Source: Prolixibacteraceae bacterium JC049
Lineage (GTDB): Bacteria; Bacteroidota; Bacteroidia; Bacteroidales; Prolixibacteraceae
Length of the DNA: 64,000 bases
Assembly (NCBI GenBank): GCA_023369685.1
Contig: SACZ01000001.1
Location: 496,381-560,380, forward strand
Direction: 5' to 3'
A program made the translations under genes and the position numbers. The notes under the pieces were generated by a model. That model had not been told where the DNA came from. It ran no database searches and saw nothing but the letters and a program-made list of their open reading frames with translations. Below, piece after piece: positions 44,484 through 53,839 of the stretch. The stretch's first letter is position 1, and the number at the start of each line of letters is the position of its first letter.

Positions 44484-46784
44484 ATGAGAGCAAAAAGATC
44501 CCTATTATTATCATGTTTATTGTTGATTTCGATTTTGTCATTTGGGCAAATTCAGATTTCAGGAAGAGTGTTGTCTGCCGAAAATAACGAACCACTACCT
44601 TATTCTAATGTGGCATTCCTAAAAGGTGGACAGTTGGTCACAGGAACTGTTACCGATTTAGATGGAAAGTTTAAGTATAAACTGAAAAAAGGAGAGTATA
44701 CTGTTTATATCTCTAATTTGGGTTATGTCGAATATTTGTCGAAAAAGATTAATCTGGACAAGGAGACAGATCTTGGAATTGTTAAGCTGGAATCTCAGAA
44801 TGTTGATTTGGGCGAGGTAAAAGTGACTGCAGAGAAGAGTTACTTAGAAAATAAGCCTGGAAGAACTGTTCTAAATGTGGGGAAAGATATTGCTGGAAAA
44901 GGGGGAAATGTGAGCTTAGTGCTAAAGGTCATTCCGTCTGTGGAAATAACTCCACGTGGTGATATTTCCATAAGAGGAAATGAGAATATCCGGGTTTTGA
45001 TAAACGGAAAAGAGACTGCCTATGGAATTAATCCAGAAACTTTGTTGAAGCAATTACCTTCCAATACGGTGGAAAAAATTGAGGTGATTACAGGAACGCA
45101 GGCTAAAGATGATCCAAGTGGTTCGGGAGGAACTATTAATGTTATTCTGAAGAAAGGCACAAACGATGGTTTTCATTTTGGCGCAAATGCTGAAGTCGGT
45201 TATGAGCCATTTAAAACCAGCTTGGGAGTACAAACCAATTACAATAAAGGGAAGCTAAATAGTTATTTCAACTATGGTTATTATGTCGATAATTTTAAAA
45301 TGACCTATGAGTCAGAAACAGATTATAAACATCGTCGATTTAAATTTCAGAAACAGGATGGAAGAGGAAAATACGTTGATAAGGGGCACTTGTTTATGGG
45401 AGGAATTGATTACGACATAAAGAAAAATCATCGTTTGAATTTGGAGTTGTTGCATAATAGGTATAAGCAAGATTGGCGATTAAATACGTTGGATAATTAT
45501 TTGTATACCGACCAAACAACTTCCAATGTGAAAACTAAGAATAAGAATATCGATAAGATACGGTTTACTGATTTGTCGCTAAGGTATAATGGGAAGTTTA
45601 GTGATGATACGAAAATTGAAGTCTTAACGACTTACTCTACTGGTGTAACTAAAAGTGGAAGAAATATTTTCAATGATACCGATAAGGAAAAAACGAAGAG
45701 TAATATCATTGATGACGGGAAATACCATATGGGTACTCTAAAAGTTGACTTTACCACTAAGGTTTGGGAAAATGGAACTTTCGAGGCTGGAAGTATGAGC
45801 AATTTGTTGACTTACAATACTACGCAAGATGCAAGTGGAAGGTTAAATTTCAATAAATCGTATGAATACGATCAGGTTCGAAACGCCTTTTACCTATCAT
45901 TGGGACAAAAGGTAGGTAACTTCACATTTACAGCTGGTTTTAGACCAGATATTTTTTGGAGTGAGTTAAAAGAGCCAGGGAAAAAGAATTTTACACATAA
46001 GTATAATTCGTTCTTTCCTAGTTTTTCAGCGGCATATAAAGTGGATAGAGATGGTGTCCAAAAGAATTATAGTGTTGTTTTTTCTAGGAATATTTTGCGT
46101 CCCTCTTACGAGCAGGTTGATCCAACTGAAGATTTCTCAAATCCGAACCATACTTATAAAGGAAATCCGAAGCTGAAGCCTGTTTTCGAAGATGCTGTTG
46201 AGATGCTTTATTCTTACTATAAAGGTAAGACGAAATTGAACCTTACAGTATTTGGAAAGAAGTCGACAGATATGATTCAGCAGAAAACAGAAATTAGGGA
46301 CAATGGTCACCTGTTTACTACCTTCTTGAACTTTTCAAAAAGTCATAGTTTGGGATCAGAAGTAAATGCTTCGTTGAAATTTGGAAAAAAACTAGAAGTT
46401 AATCCATCTGCCTTGTTTGTTCACCACTGGTTTGCCAAATCAGTGGATGGCGAAAATGTAGGAAACAGAACTGGTATTGATTGGAATTTTAAAGTGAACA
46501 ATTATTACCGATTTAACTCGAAAAATACATTTCAGTTCCAGTTTCAATATTATGGAAAGAATATAGGATTGTACGATACCCGAAAAGCATACTATCAATT
46601 TAATGCAGGTTACGAGCATAAAATCTTAAAAGGAATGGGGGGAATAACATTTAGTATAACCGACTTGTTTAAGTCGGGAGGAAAGGAATATTATACTACC
46701 AAAGGCAAAGGTTTTGTAACTCGATCGGGATGGAATATTGCCGGGCGATCGTTTAAAGTCGCTCTGAATATTTATCTGGATTAG
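44484..46784 (+). CDS. TonB-dependent receptor (outer-membrane beta-barrel, non-SusC type)
   Basis: An outer-membrane receptor of 766 residues with a signal peptide ending ILSFGQ. A carboxypeptidase-D-like domain (SGRVLSAENNEPLPYSNVAF) is followed by a plug (GRTVLNVGKDIAGKGGNVS, VEKIEVITGTQAKDDPSGSG) and a barrel like those of the OMP_b-brl_3 group. It lacks the SusC plug signature and has no SusD neighbour, so glycan import of the Sus type is unlikely; substrates of this group are mostly unknown (peptides, metal chelates or lipids are possible). It ends in NIYLD and is followed by a terminator. Confidence 0.88.
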   Translation: MRAKRSLLLSCLLLISILSFGQIQISGRVLSAENNEPLPYSNVAFLKGGQLVTGTVTDLDGKFKYKLKKGEYTVYISNLGYVEYLSKKINLDKETDLGIVKLESQNVDLGEVKVTAEKSYLENKPGRTVLNVGKDIAGKGGNVSLVLKVIPSVEITPRGDISIRGNENIRVLINGKETAYGINPETLLKQLPSNTVEKIEVITGTQAKDDPSGSGGTINVILKKGTNDGFHFGANAEVGYEPFKTSLGVQTNYNKGKLNSYFNYGYYVDNFKMTYESETDYKHRRFKFQKQDGRGKYVDKGHLFMGGIDYDIKKNHRLNLELLHNRYKQDWRLNTLDNYLYTDQTTSNVKTKNKNIDKIRFTDLSLRYNGKFSDDTKIEVLTTYSTGVTKSGRNIFNDTDKEKTKSNIIDDGKYHMGTLKVDFTTKVWENGTFEAGSMSNLLTYNTTQDASGRLNFNKSYEYDQVRNAFYLSLGQKVGNFTFTAGFRPDIFWSELKEPGKKNFTHKYNSFFPSFSAAYKVDRDGVQKNYSVVFSRNILRPSYEQVDPTEDFSNPNHTYKGNPKLKPVFEDAVEMLYSYYKGKTKLNLTVFGKKSTDMIQQKTEIRDNGHLFTTFLNFSKSHSLGSEVNASLKFGKKLEVNPSALFVHHWFAKSVDGENVGNRTGIDWNFKVNNYYRFNSKNTFQFQFQYYGKNIGLYDTRKAYYQFNAGYEHKILKGMGGITFSITDLFKSGGKEYYTTKGKGFVTRSGWNIAGRSFKVALNIYLD

Positions 46785-46815
46785 TGTTTCGATAAGTGTT
46801 TGATATATTAAAAGT

Positions 46816-46857
46816 CTCTCTGAAGATCTTACAAAGATCGATAGAGAGGTTTTTTTG
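46816..46857 (+). terminator. Rho-independent terminator after the TonB-dependent receptor
   Basis: CTCTCT (46816-46821) pairs with AGAGAG (46843-46848), and GATCTT (46825-46830) with AAGATC (46834-46839), followed by a T-run. The 250 bases after it hold no ORF of note and lead into the operator/promoter region of the mannan-type PUL. Confidence 0.8.
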
Positions 46858-47120
46858 TTTTTTAAGCCATTTGTCAGAGATTTTTTAAGCGTTTATTCTG
46901 ATGTTTTGGTAATGAAAGAGGAGTTTATCTATTGAGAAATAGAAAACACAAGTTTATACGCTGATTTTCGATTTGAATCTTTTATTTCTTGCCCTTAATT
47001 GGTTTTGGATTTTATTGTTGTGGGTTTAATGCGCTGATAGCTAGGTTTTGGTGTGTTTTGTCTGAATTGAGTGTTTTTAATGTTTTTAAACACTTTTTGT
47101 TTTTTTAATCTCAGTTAATC

Positions 47121-47161
47121 GGTCAATTAACCGGTTGATTAATCGCCTCCGTTCATATTTG
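47121..47161 (+). promoter_or_regulatory. Operator and promoter of the mannan-type SusC gene (AACCGGTT palindrome)
   Basis: AACCGGTT at 47129-47136 is the core of a longer imperfect palindrome (10 of 13 outward pairs match). A CpG-centred palindrome of this kind is typical for LacI-family regulators. TTG at 47135-47137 and CATATTTG at 47154-47161, 16 bases apart, resemble a -33/-7 pair, which would put the operator over the -33 element. ATG follows 37 bases after the -7 element. Confidence 0.55.
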
Positions 47162-47198
47162 CTGCCGAGTTTCAACCAATCATTAAAATTTAAACCTT

Positions 47199-50100
47199 AT
47201 GACAAAACGCTTATTACTTGTACTGGTTCTTGTCAATGCATTTATGGTAAGTGCATGGGCCCAAAGAACCCTAACAGGAAAGGTGACAGCCAAGGAAGAT
47301 GGTGAACCACTACCTGGCGTTAACGTAGTTGTAAAAGGGACAACTATTGGTATTACTACAGACTTTGATGGAAAGTATTCCATTAATGCTCCAGCTAATG
47401 CTGAAACCCTCGTTTTTTCATTCATCGGAATGGAAACTAAAGAAGTAAAAATTGGATCAGAGAGTGTGATAAATGTAATGCTTGGGTCTAACCAACTAGA
47501 GGTAGACGAAGTTGTTGTTACAGCTCTTGGTATTAAAAAGGAAGAAAAGACATTAACCTATGCCCAACAGCAAATCGGAGGTGATGAAATTAGCAAAACA
47601 CGTGAGTTAAACTTCGCAAGTAGTTTGGCTGGTAAAACCTCTGGTGTTCAGTTGAAGAAAAGTACTTCGGGTGCAGGAGGATCAACTAAAATCGTACTTC
47701 GTGGTAACAAAAGTGTATTTGGAGTAAGTTCTCCTCTTTTCGTTATTGACGGTGTACCAATGGTAAACAATAATAGTTCTACTCCAAACGACTTCTGGGG
47801 GGGGCGTGACGGTGGTGATGGGCTTTCGCAAATTAACCCAGACGATATTGAGAGTATGAGTGTTTTGAAAGGAGCCAATGCTGCTGCTCTTTATGGTAGT
47901 CAAGGTGCAAATGGTGTAATCATCATTACCACTAAAAAAGGGAAAAAAGGAAAAGTTAGTGGATCATTCTCTACAAGTACTTCTTTCGAAAAGGCTATCG
48001 AATTACCAGATCTTCAGTATAAATATGGATCGAAAGGTGGAGATGAAAACTGGTCTACAGATGCAGGAAATTATAACGATAAATTCGTAGATGATTTCTT
48101 CGATACTGGATTGAATACAGTTAACTCTATCTCTTTAAGTGGTGGTTCTGATAAAACAACTACTTACTTCTCGTATGCTAACACTTATTCTCAAGGTATT
48201 ATGCCTGGTAATAAGTATATGAAGCATAACCTTACTTTCAAGCAGTCGACTAAGTATTTTGATGATCGTTTGACTGTTTCTTCTCGAATTATGCTTACTG
48301 ATGAGAAAACCAGAAACAAAGCACAGAGTGGTTACTATTTCAACCCGCTAACTGGTTTATACCTTTTCCCAAGAGAGAAAGATTTCAATACTTATAAGCA
48401 ATACGAAAAGTATAATGCCGACCGTAACATGATGTTGCAAAACTGGCATGTGGATAGCGATAGACAGCAAAACCCATACTGGATTGTAAACAATAACCAG
48501 AATACTGACCGCACTAAGCGTATGATTGCGAACCTTGTTTTAGATTACAAATTCAGCGATAATCTGAAATTACAGGTACGTGGAAACTATGACTACTCGA
48601 ATGTTGTTTTCGAAAAGAAAATTAAAGCAGGTACAGTAGGTGTTCTTTCACATGAAAATGGTCGTTGGCAGTTTAGCGACTACAAAAACACACAAATGTA
48701 TGCCGATGCAATTTTCACTTATAACAAGAAGTTTGGTGATTTCGATTTGAATGCAGTGTTTGGTGGTAGTTACGAAAAGCAAACTCTAGGTAAAGGTGTT
48801 AGTGTTGATTCAGATACTCACGGATTACAATTTGCCAATGAGTTTAACTTCCAGAATATCTCTAAGCAAGTATTAGTAAATAGTACTTTAAGTAGTCAGT
48901 TAGAAAAACAAAGTTTATTTGCCAATGCTCAAATTGGATATAAAAACATGTTATTCCTTGATATTTCTGGTCGTAACGACTGGTCATCAACATTAGCATT
49001 TACTGATAACTACTCATATTTCTACCCATCATTCGGTATGACAGCATTGTTGAACGAAATGTTTGAAATGCCAGAAAGTGTAAGTTTAGCAAAAGTAAGA
49101 GCTTCTTACTCGATTGTTTCTAACGAGGTGCCTGCATTCTTTACTTTGCCATTGCACAGTATTGGTATCAATGGGGTAGAGATGAATACTGAAAAGCCAT
49201 TTAAAGAGCTTAAGCCAGAAGATCAGAAGAACTTAGAAATTGGTACAGACTGGCGTTTCTTCGGTGGACGTTTAGGTATTGATATGACTTATTATCGTAT
49301 CAATAACAAAAACCAGTTTATTCCACTTCCAGCTCCATCAGGATCAGGTTACACGAAGTATTACGTAAATGCAGGTCACATTCGTAACACTGGTTTCGAA
49401 GCGACAATTCATGCTACTCCTATTAAGAAAACGAACTTTAGCTGGAACACAAGTGTGAACTTCTCGACGAATAAGAACGAGATTGTTTCTCTTCACGAAG
49501 AGTTAAAAGGTAAATACCAACTATCAGCAATGGACGGATATGCGCTTTATATTACAGAAGGTGGATCATTCGGTGATATCTATGTGAGTAAGTTTGTACG
49601 CGACGAGCAAGGTCGTATGAAAATTGGTAGCAATGGTGCTCCAATTAAAACAAGCGAGCCAGAGAAAATTGGTAATGCAGAACCTAAGTTCCTTATGGGA
49701 TGGAATAACAACTTCTCTTACAAAAATTTCGATTTCAGTTTCTTGATTGACGGTAAATTCGGTGGTAAAGCAGTGAGTATGACTCAAGCTGTTTTAGACG
49801 GATACGGTTCATCGAAAGCTACTGCTGACGCTAGAGATGCTGGTGGAGTTAAAGTAAATGGTGTTGACGACAAAGGAAATGCAGTTACTAAAATCGATGC
49901 AGAGACTTATTACAAAGCAGTTGGTGGACGTGATGGAATCATGGAGAATTATGTGTACGATGCAACTAACATTCGTCTACGTCAGTTGGCAATTACATAC
50001 AACTGGAATTTGAGTCAGCATAGCTCATTCTTCAAGAAAGCTTCTTTCTCATTGATCGCTAATAACCTATTCTTTATCTATAAAGATGCTCCATTCGATC

Positions 50101-50201
50101 CAGATATGTCGATGAGTACAGGTAATGGCCTTCAGTCGGTAGAACACTTTACTACTCCGGTTACTAGAACCTATGGTTTCAGCGTAAAAGTTAACTTCTA
50201 A
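47199..50201 (+). CDS. SusC/RagA-family TonB-dependent transporter
   Basis: Outer-membrane glycan importer of exactly 1000 residues, without an STN domain. After a signal peptide (LLLVLVLVNAFMVSAWAQ) come the carboxypeptidase-D-like domain (GEPLPGVNVVVKGTTIGITT), the plug with the SusC signature (SVLKGANAAALYGSQGANGV) and the barrel, ending VKVNF. The absence of STN means it is not controlled through the sigma/FecR pair; instead a LacI-type operator candidate precedes it. The SusD partner begins 12 bases later. Downstream GH130 and symporter genes suggest beta-manno-oligosaccharides as cargo. Confidence 0.95.
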   Translation: MTKRLLLVLVLVNAFMVSAWAQRTLTGKVTAKEDGEPLPGVNVVVKGTTIGITTDFDGKYSINAPANAETLVFSFIGMETKEVKIGSESVINVMLGSNQLEVDEVVVTALGIKKEEKTLTYAQQQIGGDEISKTRELNFASSLAGKTSGVQLKKSTSGAGGSTKIVLRGNKSVFGVSSPLFVIDGVPMVNNNSSTPNDFWGGRDGGDGLSQINPDDIESMSVLKGANAAALYGSQGANGVIIITTKKGKKGKVSGSFSTSTSFEKAIELPDLQYKYGSKGGDENWSTDAGNYNDKFVDDFFDTGLNTVNSISLSGGSDKTTTYFSYANTYSQGIMPGNKYMKHNLTFKQSTKYFDDRLTVSSRIMLTDEKTRNKAQSGYYFNPLTGLYLFPREKDFNTYKQYEKYNADRNMMLQNWHVDSDRQQNPYWIVNNNQNTDRTKRMIANLVLDYKFSDNLKLQVRGNYDYSNVVFEKKIKAGTVGVLSHENGRWQFSDYKNTQMYADAIFTYNKKFGDFDLNAVFGGSYEKQTLGKGVSVDSDTHGLQFANEFNFQNISKQVLVNSTLSSQLEKQSLFANAQIGYKNMLFLDISGRNDWSSTLAFTDNYSYFYPSFGMTALLNEMFEMPESVSLAKVRASYSIVSNEVPAFFTLPLHSIGINGVEMNTEKPFKELKPEDQKNLEIGTDWRFFGGRLGIDMTYYRINNKNQFIPLPAPSGSGYTKYYVNAGHIRNTGFEATIHATPIKKTNFSWNTSVNFSTNKNEIVSLHEELKGKYQLSAMDGYALYITEGGSFGDIYVSKFVRDEQGRMKIGSNGAPIKTSEPEKIGNAEPKFLMGWNNNFSYKNFDFSFLIDGKFGGKAVSMTQAVLDGYGSSKATADARDAGGVKVNGVDDKGNAVTKIDAETYYKAVGGRDGIMENYVYDATNIRLRQLAITYNWNLSQHSSFFKKASFSLIANNLFFIYKDAPFDPDMSMSTGNGLQSVEHFTTPVTRTYGFSVKVNF

Positions 50202-50213
50202 AAAGAAAGACAC

Positions 50214-51830
50214 ATGAAAACGAAAACAATAATAAAAGGAGTTTTTGTCTTGGCTATGTCGTTGGGCTTGACCAACTGTACAGACAATTTCGAGGACTTA
50301 AACACCAATCCATATAAGATTACAGGAGAGAGCCTTGAGCAAGATTACAATGACATTGGGGCTTATTATCCCAATATGTTACGCATGGTAGTAAACACTA
50401 CTCACTGGCGTTATCAGATTGCACAAAACCTTTGTAGTGACTCTTGGGCTGCTTATCTAGCTGCACCAACTCCATTTGCTGGTGGTACTAATAACACTAC
50501 TTATAAAATGGTTTGGAAAGATCACGCATGGAACTCTTCTTATGAAGGTATTATGGCTCCAGCCAAGAAGATAATCGAATTGGCACAGGAGAAAAAGAAG
50601 CCACAGTTCGAAGCCTGGGCTAAATTGATTCGTATTTATGGAATGCAGCGTGTTGCTTCATTGCACGGACCAATTATCTATTCTGATTATGGAAAATCTG
50701 CAACAACTTCGAAGTACGATGCTGAAGAGACACTTTACACTAACTTCTTTACAGAGTTAGATGAAGTGATGACTGTTCTTACAGAATACAAAGACTTTAA
50801 AGGTTTCAAGCGTTTCGATGTTGCTTACAAAGGAGACATTACTAAATGGTTGAAGTTAGCCAATACATTAAGATTAAAGCTTGCTATTCGTATTAGTAAC
50901 ATTAAGCCTGACTTGGCTAAAACACAAGCTGAAAAAGCAGTTGCTAATGAATTCGGTTTAATTGTTTCTAACGACGATAACTTTAACGTTGACTTGGGAG
51001 GAACACCACACCCTCTTTCAACTATTTGCTATAGCTGGGGCGACACTCGTATGTCGGCTACAATGGAATCGTTCCTTGTAGGTTACCACGATGGTCGTGT
51101 AGGTAAAATGTTTGCACCTATAGCTGATGCCGACATGGCATTGGTAACTGATCATGCTGCATTTCCTTACAAAGGAATCAAGAATGGGGCAAAACTAGTT
51201 GCAAAAGAGCGCAGAGTATCTTACTCAAAAGTGGGTGAGTTCTTCCAAACTACTCCATACCATACATTAGTAAATGCTGCAGAAGTTAACTTCATGTTGG
51301 CCGAAGGTAAACTAAGAGGTTGGAATATGGGAGGCAAAACTGCTCAACAGTATTACGAAGATGGTATCAGAACTTCATTCACTCAGTGGGGAGCTTCAGG
51401 TGCCGATGAGTACTTGGCAAATAATGCTTTGAAACCAATCAACTATAAAGATCCAAAAGGTGAAACTCCTACCGAGAATGCATTCGATGCTCAAACTGAA
51501 ATTACTATTGCATGGGATGATGCTGCTGCAAACGAAGTGAAGCTAGAGCGTATCATTACCCAAAAATGGATTGCCGGATTCCCTGATTCATACGAAGCAT
51601 GGAGTGATTTCCGTCGTACAGGTTACCCTAAAATTGAGCCAGTATACCAAAATGATAGTAACGAAAGTGATGGAACAATTGCTAACGGTGACTACATTAA
51701 GCGTATGCGTTTTATCGAAAAAGAATATGCTTCAAACCAAGCTGGTGTAGCTGACGCTGTTACTAAGTTAGGAGGCCCGGATAAAATTAACACATCTCTA
51801 TGGTGGGATAAAGTAGGTTCAAATTTCTAA
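50214..51830 (+). CDS. SusD-like nutrient-binding lipoprotein (SusD-like_2 group)
   Basis: Partner of the preceding SusC. The signal peptide ends in LTNC (lipid-anchored Cys23). It belongs to the more divergent SusD group (opening DNFEDLNTNPYKIT, with FKRFDVAYKGDITKWLKLANTLRLKLAIRIS and EVNFMLAEGKLRGWN) rather than the classical RagB type seen in the other two loci here. Its 538 residues are normal for that group. The C-terminal QKWIAGFPDSYEAWSDFRRTG corresponds to the RagB motif region. Two hairpins follow the stop. Confidence 0.92.
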   Translation: MKTKTIIKGVFVLAMSLGLTNCTDNFEDLNTNPYKITGESLEQDYNDIGAYYPNMLRMVVNTTHWRYQIAQNLCSDSWAAYLAAPTPFAGGTNNTTYKMVWKDHAWNSSYEGIMAPAKKIIELAQEKKKPQFEAWAKLIRIYGMQRVASLHGPIIYSDYGKSATTSKYDAEETLYTNFFTELDEVMTVLTEYKDFKGFKRFDVAYKGDITKWLKLANTLRLKLAIRISNIKPDLAKTQAEKAVANEFGLIVSNDDNFNVDLGGTPHPLSTICYSWGDTRMSATMESFLVGYHDGRVGKMFAPIADADMALVTDHAAFPYKGIKNGAKLVAKERRVSYSKVGEFFQTTPYHTLVNAAEVNFMLAEGKLRGWNMGGKTAQQYYEDGIRTSFTQWGASGADEYLANNALKPINYKDPKGETPTENAFDAQTEITIAWDDAAANEVKLERIITQKWIAGFPDSYEAWSDFRRTGYPKIEPVYQNDSNESDGTIANGDYIKRMRFIEKEYASNQAGVADAVTKLGGPDKINTSLWWDKVGSNF

Positions 51831-51843
51831 TATCTATAATAAT

Positions 51844-51923
51844 CAGAGTTTACATGTGAAACATGTACTCTGGTTATAATCAATCTTTTCGAAAAGGGAT
51901 CAGTTTTTCCTGATCCCTTTTTT
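51844..51923 (+). terminator. Tandem hairpins: weak hairpin then strong terminator after SusD
   Basis: First, CAGAGT (51844-51849) pairs with ACTCTG (51867-51872) around two ACATGT copies. Then a 12-bp stem, AAAAGGGATCAG (51892-51903) with CTGATCCCTTTT (51910-51921), ends in a T-run. The second is a convincing terminator; the first may be a processing or stabilising hairpin that sets the susCD mRNA level apart from the genes downstream. Confidence 0.82.
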
Positions 51924-51936
51924 AAAAATTATTAAT

Positions 51937-51965
51937 TTTGTTAGTAAACCGGTTAAGTCTCGTTG
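51937..51965 (+). promoter_or_regulatory. Internal operator/promoter before the symporter gene (second AACCGGTT site)
   Basis: AACCGGTT (51947-51954) lies between TTTG (51937-51940) and a weak -7-like TCTCGTTG (51958-51965), 17 bases apart. The same palindrome precedes the SusC gene, so one regulator may control both promoters. The -7 match is poor. Confidence 0.5.
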
Positions 51966-51991
51966 CCTGAAATCACTTAATATAAAGAATA

Positions 51992-53812
51992 ATGACTCTA
52001 CACGCCCTCGACATTGCAATTATTGCAGCCTATCTTGTTTTAACCCTAATCATTGGGTTTTATATTTCTAAAAAAGCAAAGGAAAATCTAGACTCCTACT
52101 TTTTGGGAGGAAAGTCTATTCCATGGTATGTATTAGGATTATCTAATGCTTCTGGTATGTTCGATATTACCGGAACCATGTGGTTTGTTTCCATATTCTT
52201 TGTGTATGGAATGAAAAGTGCTTGGCTACCTTGGATTTGGCCGGTATGGAACCAGATTTTCTTAATGATGTTTTTGGCACAGTGGCTTCGCCGAAGCAAC
52301 GTAATGACCGGAGCCGAATGGCTTAAAACTCGTTTTGGAGAAGGAAAAGGGGCGCAGTTGTCCCATATTATAGTTGTAATATTTGCCATTTTCAGTGTTA
52401 TTGGCTTTATCGCCTATGGCTTTGAAGGAATTGGGAAATTTGCCACTTCATTTTTACCTTGGGATTTAACAACCGACTTAGGTTTGTTCATAGTATCGTC
52501 TCAAGATATGTATGCCCTGTTGATTATGGGCTTCACATCGCTATATGTTGTTAAAGGAGGAATGTATAGTGTAGTTATGACTGAGATTCTTCAGTTCTTG
52601 GTTATGACTGTTTCATGTATCATCATCGGAATTATCGCCATTAATTTGGTAACTCCAGAGCAGCTTCAGGCTGTTGTTCCCGAAGGTTGGTTCGATCTGT
52701 TCTTCGATTGGAAGTTGAATATGGATTGGAGTAATCTTATCCCCTCAGTAAATGACAAAATTGCCAACGATGGTTATAGTTTATTTTCTATCGTTGTTAT
52801 GATGATGATTTTCAAAGGAATACTGGTAAGTATTGCAGGTCCGGTTCCTAGTTACGATATGCAGCGTATTTTGGCTACTCGCACACCAAAAGAGGCAGCT
52901 AAAATGAGTGGTATCGTATCGTTAGTACTTTATTTCCCTCGCTATATGATGGTAGCAGGTCTTTCAATATTAGCCTTGGTATATTTTAGTCCGAAACTAA
53001 ATGCCATGGGACCTGATATCGATTTTGAAATGGTACTGCCTTATGCAGTAAGTAACTTTATTCCTGCCGGATTGATGGGCTTGTTATTAGCCGGATTGAT
53101 AGCTGCATTTATGTCGACTTTTGCAGCCAATGTAAATGCAGGTCCTGCCTATATTGTAAACGATATTTATAAGCGTTTCATTAATCCCAATGCAAGTAAT
53201 CAGAAGTATGTGCGATTGAGCTACTTGGCTTCTTTTGCAGTGGTTGCAGTAGGTATCACTTTCGGATTCTTTATTCAATCTATCGATTCTATTACCAAGT
53301 GGATTGTTGCTGCACTGTTTGGTGGTTATACTGCCGCTAACCTTTTGAAATGGATTTGGTGGCGATTTAATGGTTATGGATATTTCTGGGGAATGTTGGC
53401 CGGTATGGTTTCATCGCTAGTTATTCCAGCTTTGCTGCCTAATGTTTCTGCATTGAATTCTTTCCCTATTATTCTGGGACTATCCGCCATTGGTTCGGTA
53501 GCAGGTAGTTTACTGACAGAGCCTGAAGATATGAAGGTTCTAAAAAGTTTTTACTCTAAAGTACGTCCTTGGGGATTCTGGGAACCAGTATACGAGGAGG
53601 TAATAAAAGAGAATCCAGAGTTTAAGAAGAATACAGCTTTCAAACGCGATATGTTCAACTGTGTGGTTGGTGTAATCTGGCAAATGACACTTATTTTAAT
53701 GCCAATGTACATGGTTATCCGCCGAATGGAAGAGATGGCTGCAGCAGCAGTTGTGTTTGTAATTACTACTTATATTCTGAAAAGAACTTGGTACGATAAA
53801 TTGGAAAATTAA
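51992..53812 (+). CDS. Sodium:solute symporter (SSS family), probable glycoside importer
   Basis: An inner-membrane transporter of 606 residues with about 14 hydrophobic spans. SSS features include ENLDSYFLGGKSIPWYVLGL, the GG-x-x-x-V-type segment VVKGGMYSVVMTEILQF, and the sodium-site helix GLIAAFMSTFAANVNAGPAY. The C-terminal extension (about residues 520-606) ends with two more spans. The gene lies 27 bases before a GH130 phosphorylase gene. In Bacteroides fragilis a cation symporter is encoded with mannosylglucose phosphorylase, so import of mannosylglucose or mannobiose is the likely job. Substrate is inferred from context only. Confidence 0.88.
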   Translation: MTLHALDIAIIAAYLVLTLIIGFYISKKAKENLDSYFLGGKSIPWYVLGLSNASGMFDITGTMWFVSIFFVYGMKSAWLPWIWPVWNQIFLMMFLAQWLRRSNVMTGAEWLKTRFGEGKGAQLSHIIVVIFAIFSVIGFIAYGFEGIGKFATSFLPWDLTTDLGLFIVSSQDMYALLIMGFTSLYVVKGGMYSVVMTEILQFLVMTVSCIIIGIIAINLVTPEQLQAVVPEGWFDLFFDWKLNMDWSNLIPSVNDKIANDGYSLFSIVVMMMIFKGILVSIAGPVPSYDMQRILATRTPKEAAKMSGIVSLVLYFPRYMMVAGLSILALVYFSPKLNAMGPDIDFEMVLPYAVSNFIPAGLMGLLLAGLIAAFMSTFAANVNAGPAYIVNDIYKRFINPNASNQKYVRLSYLASFAVVAVGITFGFFIQSIDSITKWIVAALFGGYTAANLLKWIWWRFNGYGYFWGMLAGMVSSLVIPALLPNVSALNSFPIILGLSAIGSVAGSLLTEPEDMKVLKSFYSKVRPWGFWEPVYEEVIKENPEFKKNTAFKRDMFNCVVGVIWQMTLILMPMYMVIRRMEEMAAAAVVFVITTYILKRTWYDKLEN

Positions 53813-53839
53813 GCGATATCGCTTTAAATAATTCTCAAG

